Below, piece by piece: positions 1 through 5,197 of a stretch of 5,955 nt of DNA (positions are counted from its first letter, which is position 1; each line of letters opens with the position of its first letter). The DNA is from Pseudomonadota bacterium (GTDB lineage: Bacteria; Pseudomonadota; Alphaproteobacteria; Caulobacterales; Caulobacteraceae): NCBI GenBank assembly GCA_023433585.1, contig JAEZCL010000281.1:1-5955 (forward strand), in the 5' to 3' direction. Both the position numbers and the translations under genes were made by a program. Under the pieces are notes generated by a model. The model ran no database searches. It had not been told where the DNA came from and was given only the letters and a program-made list of their open reading frames with translations.

Positions 1-328
1 GGTTCCGGGGGCGCCGCTGGCCCGCTACGGCCCCCAGGCGCGGGGATGGACCTGGCGGGCGGACGGGGGCGCGGAGGTACGCGCGCCCATGAACGCGGTG
101 GTGGAGCACGCCGGGCCGCTGGACGGCTGGGGCGAGGTGGTGATCCTGAGCCTGTCGCCGGGCTGGCGCGCGGTGCTGGCGGGGCTGGGCCCGCTGGAGG
201 TCGGAACCGGCGACCGCGTGTCCGAAGGCGAGGTGATGGGCCGCCTGCCGCCCGGCGGGGCGGCGGACCTGTATTTCGAACTGCGCCGCGACGGCCGCCC
301 CGTCGATCCATCGCCCTGGCTGGAATGA
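1..328 (+). CDS. envC: EnvC-type LytM/M23 protein, C-terminal end (partial)
   Basis: Partial gene entering from the left edge; the reading frame starts at position 2 and ends with TGA at 326-328, leaving 108 visible residues. The visible part is the end of a LytM (M23 peptidase) beta-sheet domain: a GWTWRA stretch, APMNAVVEHAGPLDGWGEVVIL, PGWRAVLAGLG, then DLYFELRRDGRPVDPSPWLE. This ending closely resembles E. coli EnvC (LYFEIRRQGQAVNPQPWL). Active M23 enzymes carry HxHFE at this point; here the two histidines are replaced by Asp and Tyr (DLYFE), so the domain is probably catalytically dead. Family knowledge: EnvC is a periplasmic activator of cell-splitting N-acetylmuramoyl-L-alanine amidases and is controlled by FtsEX. 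The expected N-terminal signal peptide and coiled coil would lie outside the window. An EnvC-like gene directly before ctpA is a common proteobacterial arrangement. The main alternative is another degenerate LytM factor. Confidence 0.87.
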   Translation, partial: VPGAPLARYGPQARGWTWRADGGAEVRAPMNAVVEHAGPLDGWGEVVILSLSPGWRAVLAGLGPLEVGTGDRVSEGEVMGRLPPGGAADLYFELRRDGRPVDPSPWLE

Positions 329-343
329 TCGGGGTTTCGCGGC

Positions 344-372
344 TCGACTCGCGTTCACGCCGCTGATTTTAT
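344..372 (+). promoter_or_regulatory. Weak candidate promoter for ctpA
   Basis: A TCGACT hexamer (344-349) and a TTTTAT hexamer (367-372) are separated by exactly 17 nt. Each matches the housekeeping -35/-10 consensus at 4 of 6 positions. A transcript from here would start near 379, about 40 nt before the preferred ctpA start. A GANTC site (GACTC, 346-350) overlaps the -35 element. This is a pattern match only. Read-through from the upstream envC gene is an equally good explanation for ctpA expression. Confidence 0.2.
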
Positions 373-407
373 GGGGTAACGACGCAACGCCATGATTTCG
401 TCGCCCT

Positions 408-412
408 GGAGG
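408..412 (+). promoter_or_regulatory. Shine-Dalgarno sequence that favours the ctpA start at 422
   Basis: GGAGG at 408-412 lies 9 nt before the ATG at 422, which is good spacing. The earlier in-frame ATG at 392 has only GGGG (373-376) about 15 nt upstream. The later one at 458 has only a weak GAGAG before it. This is the reason for choosing 422. Confidence 0.65.
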
Positions 413-421
413 GTGATTCAT

Positions 422-1885
422 ATGACCCTCAGATCTTTCCCGCTTCCGAGAGACCGAATGCGCAAACTGCTTCTGATCGGCGCCGCCGCCATTGCTCTCG
501 GGGGCAGCGCCATGGCCGTGGCCAGCCAGACACCGCGCGGAGAGACCTTCCGCATGCTGGAGCTGTTCGGCGACGTCCTGGCCATCGTGGAGCGGGCCTA
601 TGTGGTCGAGGTGGACAACAAGGACCTGATTCAGGCGGCCCTGCGCGGCATGATGACGGCGCTGGATCCGCACTCCAGCTACATGGCGCCGGAGGATTTC
701 GATTCCCTGCGCGAGCGCACTGAAGGGTCCTATTCCGGGGTGGGGCTGGAGATTACCTCCGAGAACGGCCTGGTGAAGGTCATCTCGCCCATGGACGGCG
801 GCCCGGCGGCGCGGGCTGGGGTGCAGGCCGGCGACGTCATTTCGGCCATAGACGGCCAGAGTGCGGCGGGTCTGACCGTCAGCCAGGTGTCCGAACGGCT
901 GCGCGGCGCGGCGGGGGCCAGCGTCACCGTCACCTTCATGCGCGACGGCGAGGAGCCCAGGGAAGTGACCCTGACCCGCGAGGTGATCCGCGTGGATTCC
1001 GTGCGCGGCGAGATGAAGGGCGAGTTCGGCTATGTCCGCGTGGCCACCTTCAACGAGAACACCGGCCGCGAACTGGACGAGGTGATGGCCCGGCTAAAGG
1101 CCGAGAACCCGGCCATCCAGGGCTATGTGCTGGACCTGCGCAACAACGGCGGCGGCCTGCTGACCGCCGCCATCGCCGTGTCCGACGCCTTCCTGGAGCG
1201 CGGCGAGATCGTCAGCCAGCGGGGCCGCCGCGCGGACCAGATCGAGCGTTATGCCGCGCGGCCCGGCGACCTGGCCGACGGCCTGCCGATCGCCGTGCTC
1301 ATCAACTACGGCTCGGCTTCGGCATCGGAGATCGTGGCCGGGGCGCTTCAGGATCATGAGCGCGCGGTGCTGATCGGCCTGACCAGCTTCGGCAAGGGCT
1401 CGGTGCAGACGGTGCTGCCGCTGCGCGACGGCCGCGACGGGGCGCTGTCCATCACCACGGCGCGCTACTACACGCCGTCGGGCCGTTCGATCCAGAAGAT
1501 CGGCATCGAGCCCGACCTGGAGGCGGCCCGCTCGGCCGCCGAGGCGCGCATCGTGGCTCGGTCCAGCTTCATCTACAGCGAGGCGGCCTATTCCAACGCC
1601 CTGGACTCCTCCATCGGCGCGGAGCGGCGCGGCGCGCACACGCCGCGCGAGGCGCCGGGCGAGGACCATCCCGAGGATCAGGATTACCAGCTGGAGCGGG
1701 CGCTGGACGTGCTGCGGGCGGGGGGCGACCTGACCCGCCTGGCCGCCGCGCCCGACACGGTGGTGGTCACCCTGCCGGAACCGGAGGTCCAGAGGGCGGA
1801 AGGGCCGGAAACGCCGCAGATCGACCTGCCCGAGCGCCAAGAGAATCCGGCCTTCCCGCCGGAGATCATCCAGGACGACGAATAG
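422..1885 (+). CDS. ctpA: S41 family C-terminal processing protease CtpA
   Basis: Periplasmic serine protease that cleaves proteins near their C-termini; relatives control peptidoglycan hydrolases and envelope proteins. From ATG 422 the product is 487 aa. An N-terminal export segment (MRKLLLIGAAAIALGGSAMAVASQ, about residues 13-36) is a signal peptide or anchor. A PDZ domain covers about 102-177 (GVGLEI, GGPAARAGVQAGDVISAIDG). The S41 catalytic core covers about 202-365. The catalytic Ser is the middle serine of GSASASE (residue 300, codon 1319-1321) and the Lys lies in FGKGSVQ (residue 325); the 25-residue spacing matches the family, and Gln329 completes the Ser-Lys-Gln set. The tail after about 415 is acidic and proline-rich, with DYQLERALDVLR as a typical post-core motif. 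In-frame ATGs at 392 and 458 are alternatives; 422 has the best ribosome site, but 458 begins right at the signal peptide. It follows the envC-like gene by 93 nt and could be co-transcribed. Confidence 0.96.
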   Translation: MTLRSFPLPRDRMRKLLLIGAAAIALGGSAMAVASQTPRGETFRMLELFGDVLAIVERAYVVEVDNKDLIQAALRGMMTALDPHSSYMAPEDFDSLRERTEGSYSGVGLEITSENGLVKVISPMDGGPAARAGVQAGDVISAIDGQSAAGLTVSQVSERLRGAAGASVTVTFMRDGEEPREVTLTREVIRVDSVRGEMKGEFGYVRVATFNENTGRELDEVMARLKAENPAIQGYVLDLRNNGGGLLTAAIAVSDAFLERGEIVSQRGRRADQIERYAARPGDLADGLPIAVLINYGSASASEIVAGALQDHERAVLIGLTSFGKGSVQTVLPLRDGRDGALSITTARYYTPSGRSIQKIGIEPDLEAARSAAEARIVARSSFIYSEAAYSNALDSSIGAERRGAHTPREAPGEDHPEDQDYQLERALDVLRAGGDLTRLAAAPDTVVVTLPEPEVQRAEGPETPQIDLPERQENPAFPPEIIQDDE

Positions 1886-1896
1886 GGTTTCCCATA

Positions 1897-2004
1897 CCCG
1901 TCATCCCCGGCCTTGTGCCGGGGATCCATACTCACGGAGCGTTCCGGGTTCGCCTTTCCCTTTCGGAGCGTATGGATCGCCGGGACGAGCCCGGCGATGA
2001 CGGG
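1897..2004. repeat. Paired hairpin repeat (two inverted 35-nt arms)
   Basis: Arms at 1897-1931 and 1970-2004 are inverted copies matching at 30 of 35 positions, separated by 38 nt. Each arm is also a perfect hairpin: ATCCCCGGC/GCCGGGGAT around CTTGT (1903-1925) and ATCGCCGGG/CCCGGCGAT around ACGAG (1976-1998). Four of the five differences between arms lie in the stems and keep the pairing in each hairpin. A short direct repeat, CGGAGCGT, occurs at 1935-1942 and 1964-1971. The arm type (CGTCATC..CCGG..CCGG..GATCCAT) resembles dispersed palindromes I know from many alphaproteobacteria, so this is probably a REP-like element. It sits just after the ctpA stop and could also act as a transcription end or mRNA stabiliser, although no T-run follows. 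Confidence 0.85.
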
Positions 2005-2051
2005 AGATTGAGCAGGTCTTCCGCTGTGCTTTCCAGCCCGAAGCCGGACTA

Positions 2052-2098
2052 GACCATTTTCGGTTCAGTCGGAATCGACTGAACCCAGAACAATGGTC
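2052..2098. repeat. Nested palindrome between ctpA and plsC
   Basis: A perfect 10-bp stem, GGTTCAGTCG (2062-2071) with CGACTGAACC (2076-2085), closes a 4-nt GAAT loop. An outer 7-bp stem, GACCATT (2052-2058) with AATGGTC (2092-2098), encloses it with small unpaired stretches between. It differs in sequence from the neighbouring 1897-2004 element, so it is a second palindrome type. It could be a dispersed intergenic repeat or a bidirectional terminator for the convergent genes. There is no strong T-tract to make it a classical intrinsic terminator. Confidence 0.75.
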
Positions 2099-2111
2099 CA
2101 GCTTTTAAGTT

Positions 2112-2163
2112 GAGCGAATATCTGGGTTTAGGCGGACTGCATCCCCCTAAACCGATTTCGCTC
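2112..2163. repeat. Imperfect inverted repeat overlapping the plsC stop
   Basis: GAGCGAA (2112-2118) pairs with TTCGCTC (2157-2163), and GGTTTAGG (2125-2132) pairs with CCTAAACC (2146-2153). The two stem parts are separated by a 6-nt and a 3-nt internal stretch, with a 13-nt loop. The right arm runs into the plsC stop codon (TAG on the - strand, 2165-2163). The sequence is visibly more AT-rich than the genes on either side. It may be a dispersed palindrome or the 3' hairpin of the ftsEX-plsC transcript. Confidence 0.6.
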
Positions 2164-2879
2164 TAAGGACGCCGCCGCTCCAGCAGCGCCAGGGATTGCG
2201 CCTCGATGTCGGCTTCCATGCGGGCCATGACCTCTGCGCGCTTCAGGCCCGCAGGCAGGGGCGGCAGGAAGGCGAAGGTCACGACGCCGGGCCGGTAGAG
2301 CCAGCCCTTCGCCGGCCAGCAGCGGCCGGAATCGGTGGCCAGCAGATGGCACGGCGCGTCCAGGTCCCGATAGATGGCCGCCACGCCCGGCTTGTAGTCG
2401 CCCGCCTGGCCCGGAAGGGTGCGGGTGCCCTCGGGGAAGATCATGATCTGGCGGCCTTCGGACAGGCGCGCGCGGGCCTGGCGCACCATGTCCTTCAGCG
2501 CCTTTGCGTGAGCCGCGCGGTCCACGGCGATCATCTTCGTCTTCCAGGCGAACCAGCCGAAGAAGGGCAGGGGCATCAGCTCCTTCTTCAGCACGAAACA
2601 GGGATCGTCCATGAAGGTGAAGGGCGCCACCACGTCCAGCATTCCCTGATGCTTGGCCGCCACCAGCGCCGGGCCGGCCGGGCGATGCTCGAGCCCGGCG
2701 ACCACCACCCTGATCCCCACGATCCAGCGCAGGCCGAACACCACGAAGCGCGCCCACAGCTTGATGACGGCCATGGCATGGCGGTGCGGCATCAGCAGCG
2801 CGGGCGACAGGGCGATGGCGAACACCGGCATGGACAGCCAGAGCCACAGGTTGAACAGGATCGAACGCAGGACGATCAC
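2163..2879 (-). CDS. plsC: 1-acyl-sn-glycerol-3-phosphate acyltransferase (PlsC)
   Basis: Makes phosphatidic acid by adding an acyl chain to lysophosphatidic acid at the inner membrane, the second step of phospholipid synthesis. From GTG 2879 the product is 238 aa, the usual size. All acyltransferase motifs are visible: HQGMLD (HX4D, His77 and Asp82), KMIAVDR (about 115-121), FPEGTR (148-153), and a late ATDSGRCWP region where many alphaproteobacterial homologues have a related NSGLFWP-type block. A hydrophobic segment (about 7-30) anchors the N-terminus. The GTG lies 2 nt after the stop of the YdcF-family gene, with GGAG 11 nt upstream. The frame stays open back to an ATG at 3014, but that would overlap the neighbouring gene by about 130 nt with a low-quality Arg/Gly-rich sequence, so I reject it. 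It is the last gene of the ftsEX operon, and its stop codon falls at the edge of an inverted repeat. Confidence 0.93.
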   Translation of the reverse strand: MIVLRSILFNLWLWLSMPVFAIALSPALLMPHRHAMAVIKLWARFVVFGLRWIVGIRVVVAGLEHRPAGPALVAAKHQGMLDVVAPFTFMDDPCFVLKKELMPLPFFGWFAWKTKMIAVDRAAHAKALKDMVRQARARLSEGRQIMIFPEGTRTLPGQAGDYKPGVAAIYRDLDAPCHLLATDSGRCWPAKGWLYRPGVVTFAFLPPLPAGLKRAEVMARMEADIEAQSLALLERRRP

Positions 2880-2881
2880 GG

Positions 2882-3502
2882 TCAGGCCGGCTCCGGTCCG
2901 GCGTCGCCGCGCGACGATCGGCCCACGAGCCCCAGCACCGTCTCGCGCGCCAGGACCACCAGGTATTTGCTGTACTCCAGCGCCATGCGCCGGGCGCCGG
3001 CGGGCGAGCGCCACCAGTTGTCGGTGTCCAGCGACGGGGTGCGCACCGCATGGGCCGTCAACTCGACCTCGGGCGCCATGCCCCGGATCTCCAGCAGGCT
3101 GCGCGGCATGTGATAGTCCGAGGTCACCACGATCAGGCTGTCGAAGTCGTTGGCGCGGGCCCAGGCGGCGATCTCCTGGGCGTTGCCCATGGTGTCTTCG
3201 GCGTCGAAGCCCAGATCGACGCAGCAGTCGAACAGCCCGCTGGAACCCGGCACCAGGGCGCGCAACTCTTCGCGGCGCACCTCGCGGTTGACGCCGGAGA
3301 CCAGCAGACGTTCGGCCTTGCCCTGGTCCAGCAGGCGCACGGCGGTGTTGACGCGCTCGGCCGAAGGACCGGTCAGGGCCACGATGCCGTCAGTGGCGGC
3401 CGGCTCGGGCGCGGGTGTGATGGAGCGCACCCGGTCGGCGAAGGCGAACAGGCCCACGCCCCACAGCAGCACCACGATGGCCACGGCGCTCAGAAATCTC
3501 AT
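2882..3502 (-). CDS. YdcF/DUF218 family membrane-anchored protein
   Basis: A 206-aa protein with one N-terminal membrane segment (about 4-22) followed by a DUF218 (YdcF/SanA/ElyC-like) domain, probably in the periplasm. Visible family features are DGIVALTGPSAERVNTAVRLLDQGKAERLLVSG (about 38-70), the DTMGNA block (103-108), and LIVVTSDYHMPRS (123-135) with the conserved His131. The exact activity is unknown. E. coli relatives (ElyC, SanA) are linked to envelope integrity and peptidoglycan precursor or lipid-carrier metabolism. The ATG at 3502 overlaps the ftsX stop as ATGA and has GGGAG 6 nt upstream (3509-3513), which firmly supports this start. A double cysteine (Cys93-Cys94, FDCCVDLG) is notable for a likely periplasmic domain and may be a feature of this subfamily. 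Upstream in-frame codons belong to the ftsX region and are not part of this gene. It is followed 2 nt later by plsC. Confidence 0.91.
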   Translation of the reverse strand: MRFLSAVAIVVLLWGVGLFAFADRVRSITPAPEPAATDGIVALTGPSAERVNTAVRLLDQGKAERLLVSGVNREVRREELRALVPGSSGLFDCCVDLGFDAEDTMGNAQEIAAWARANDFDSLIVVTSDYHMPRSLLEIRGMAPEVELTAHAVRTPSLDTDNWWRSPAGARRMALEYSKYLVVLARETVLGLVGRSSRGDAGPEPA

Positions 3503-4410
3503 TCGACGCTCCCTCGCCCGGATGCGGCGCGCTCCGGGGTGTTCGCCCATGCGCCGTTCAGGGCCCGCCGGGCGGCCAGCCATGCGGCGGCGAACGCCAC
3601 CGTAGCGGCAAGCAAGGGCGAAAGCGAGATGACCAGCAGGTCGCTCCAGACCAGCGGCAGGGCCGGGTTCACGCCCCCTTCGCCGCCCATCAGGCGCAGT
3701 CCCGCCAGCAGCAGTCCCGCCGCCGCCCCCCCCGCTGCTCCGGCGCAGGCGGCCAGCCATCCGAAGCGTTTCTGAAACAGCCAGGCGATCTGGCCCTCGG
3801 TCGCGCCGGAAAGGGTCAGGACGTTGATCTCGCGCCGCCGGGCCTCCAGCCCCGCGCGGGTGGCGTAGGCGATGGCCGACCCCGCCGCCAGGGCGGTCAG
3901 GACGAAGGCCGCCAGCGCCAGGGCCGTCAGAGTCATGGCCGAGCGCTCCACCTCGCCGCGCCACAGCGAATGGTCGTCCACCGAGGCGTCCAGGCCCGCC
4001 TCGGCCAGCGCCTCGCCCAGCGCCTCGGCCGTGGCCGGGTTCTCAGGCGTCAGCCGCACGGTCACCAGATGGGGCAAAGGCAGGTCCGTCAGCGCCGCCT
4101 CGCCCATCCAGGGCCGGATCAGCGCCTCGGCGGCCTGGCGGTCCAGGGCCTGGGCCTCCTCGACCCCCGTGACGCTCGCCAGGGTCTCGGCGGCGCGGGC
4201 GGCGGCGGCGTCGCCGGTCTCGTCCACGCGCGGGCGCACCTGGACGGTGGCCTCGGCCTGCAAACGCGCGCTCCAGCCATGGGCGGCCCGGTCCGCCGCC
4301 AGAGCGCCGGCCGCGGCCAGGCAAGCGATGAAGCACAGCACCGCGATGACCGCGCCCAGCCAGATCTCGCCCCCCGGATCGCGCGGCAGAAGGTCGGCGC
4401 GGCGCTTCAT
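3499..4410 (-). CDS. ftsX: Cell division protein FtsX (ABC transporter-like permease)
   Basis: Membrane partner of FtsE. The complex joins the division machinery and passes ATP-driven changes through its periplasmic loop to peptidoglycan hydrolase regulators such as EnvC. The product is 303 aa with the FtsX layout: a short cytoplasmic N-terminus, TM1 (about 16-39), a periplasmic domain (about 40-155), TM2 (about 158-181), a cytoplasmic stretch with RREINVLTLSGATEGQI (192-208) typical of FtsX, TM3 (about 216-240) and TM4 (about 256-280). The ATG at 4410 overlaps the ftsE stop (ATGA) and is preceded by a GGGGGCGG stretch. The frame stays open upstream through ftsE to 5226, but that is a GC-rich shadow. 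The end overlaps the next gene by ATGA, which suggests coupled translation. All structural parts appear present and no damage is seen. Confidence 0.95.
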   Translation of the reverse strand: MKRRADLLPRDPGGEIWLGAVIAVLCFIACLAAAGALAADRAAHGWSARLQAEATVQVRPRVDETGDAAAARAAETLASVTGVEEAQALDRQAAEALIRPWMGEAALTDLPLPHLVTVRLTPENPATAEALGEALAEAGLDASVDDHSLWRGEVERSAMTLTALALAAFVLTALAAGSAIAYATRAGLEARRREINVLTLSGATEGQIAWLFQKRFGWLAACAGAAGGAAAGLLLAGLRLMGGEGGVNPALPLVWSDLLVISLSPLLAATVAFAAAWLAARRALNGAWANTPERAASGRGSVE

Positions 4411-5123
4411 GATCCGCCCCCATGCAGGCGTCCGTCCTCCAGCCTCAGCACCCCGGCGCCGGAGCGTTCGGCCAGCGCCTGGTCGTGGCTGGCGATCAGG
4501 ACAGTGACGCCCATCTGGTTCAGTCCCTGAAACAGCCTCAGCAGGCGCGCGCCCATGGCTGCGTCCACATTGCCGGTGGGTTCGTCGGCCAGGATCAGGT
4601 CCGGCTTGCCGATCACGGCCCGGGCGATGGCCAGCCGCTGCTTCTCGCCGCCCGACAGGGTGGCGGGCAGGGCGTCCATGCGGCCGCCCAGGCCCACCCA
4701 GCGCAGCATCTCCTCCACGTCCGGCGCATGGTCCCGCGCCCGCCCGCCGGTCAGGCGCAGCGGCAGGGCGGCGTTGTCGAAGACGCTGAGGTGCTCCATC
4801 AGCCGGAAATCCTGAAACACCACCCCGATGCGGCGGCGGAACCGTGGCGCGTCCCGGCGGCGAATCAGGTTCACATCCTCGCCGAACAGGCGGACCCGCC
4901 CGGCGGTCGGGCGGGCGGCCAGGTGAAGCAGCCGCAGCAGCGACGACTTTCCGGCTCCGGACGGCCCGGTAAGGAAGTGGAAAGAGCCGCGCGCCAATAT
5001 CAGGTCGATGTCCCGAAGCACTCGGGGGCCTTGCGCGTAACCGAATTCCACGCCGTCCAGCCGGGCGGTCTCGGTGAAGTCGGGCGCGGGGCTGCCGGCA
5101 GTGCGGCGGGACGGAGACGGCAT
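4407..5123 (-). CDS. ftsE: Cell division ATP-binding protein FtsE
   Basis: Cytoplasmic ATPase of the FtsEX complex. From ATG 5123 the product is 238 aa, slightly longer than the roughly 220 aa of E. coli FtsE because of about 20 extra Pro/Ser/Thr-rich N-terminal residues. The nucleotide-binding motifs are complete: Walker A GPSGAGKSS (53-61), Q-loop VFQDFRL (Gln104), signature LSGGEKQR (156-163), Walker B LILADEPTGN (176-185) and H-loop ASHD (His213). FHFLTGPSGAGKSSLLRLLHLA and the ADEPTGNVD block are typical of FtsE rather than other ABC ATPases. No clear ribosome site precedes 5123. An in-frame ATG at 5189 would give 260 aa, but its extra Arg/Pro-rich residues look non-native. FtsE is the first gene of the FtsEX-YdcF-PlsC operon and is divergent from the zinc-ribbon gene. 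A GANTC site lies just upstream. Confidence 0.96.
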   Translation of the reverse strand: MPSPSRRTAGSPAPDFTETARLDGVEFGYAQGPRVLRDIDLILARGSFHFLTGPSGAGKSSLLRLLHLAARPTAGRVRLFGEDVNLIRRRDAPRFRRRIGVVFQDFRLMEHLSVFDNAALPLRLTGGRARDHAPDVEEMLRWVGLGGRMDALPATLSGGEKQRLAIARAVIGKPDLILADEPTGNVDAAMGARLLRLFQGLNQMGVTVLIASHDQALAERSGAGVLRLEDGRLHGGGS

Positions 5124-5125
5124 TC

Positions 5126-5130
5126 GATTC
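5126..5130. promoter_or_regulatory. GANTC (CcrM-type methylation) site at the ftsE start
   Basis: GATTC at 5126-5130 (GAATC on the - strand) lies 2 nt before the ftsE ATG, in the 74-nt divergent gap. In Caulobacterales, GANTC is methylated by CcrM and read by GcrA at cell-cycle promoters. I see no convincing -10/-35 pair or CtrA site in the gap. The motif is short and may be chance. Confidence 0.3.
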
Positions 5131-5197
5131 TGAGCGTGTCGGGACCGCCGCTCGGGCGATCCATCGGGAGGGGGCGGTACGCCTCGCATTCGCGGCC

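Noticed and set aside
46..366. Short + strand frame over the envC end
   Set aside because: Its Arg/Gly-rich product overlaps the frame with clear EnvC similarity.
371..379. Start-stop mini-ORF (ATG GGG TAA) before ctpA as a possible regulatory upstream ORF
   Set aside because: No ribosome site of its own, and such short strings arise easily by chance.
1094..1840. - strand frame opposite ctpA
   Set aside because: Overlaps the catalytic core of CtpA and has no recognisable domain or ribosome site.
1897..2004. CRISPR array or tandem repeat
   Set aside because: There are only two arms and they are inverted, not regularly spaced direct repeats.
2052..2098. Classical rho-independent terminator
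   Set aside because: The stem is good, but no T-run follows on either strand, so I list it as a palindrome only.
2196..3113. Long + strand frame opposite plsC and the ydcF-family gene
   Set aside because: It is antisense to two proteins with clear family motifs; its sequence is His/Gln/Arg-rich low-complexity, typical of GC-rich shadow frames.
2882..3964. 360-codon version of the ydcF-family gene
   Set aside because: The extra N-terminal part overlaps ftsX and is low-complexity; the ATG at 3502 has a good ribosome site and is followed directly by a membrane anchor.
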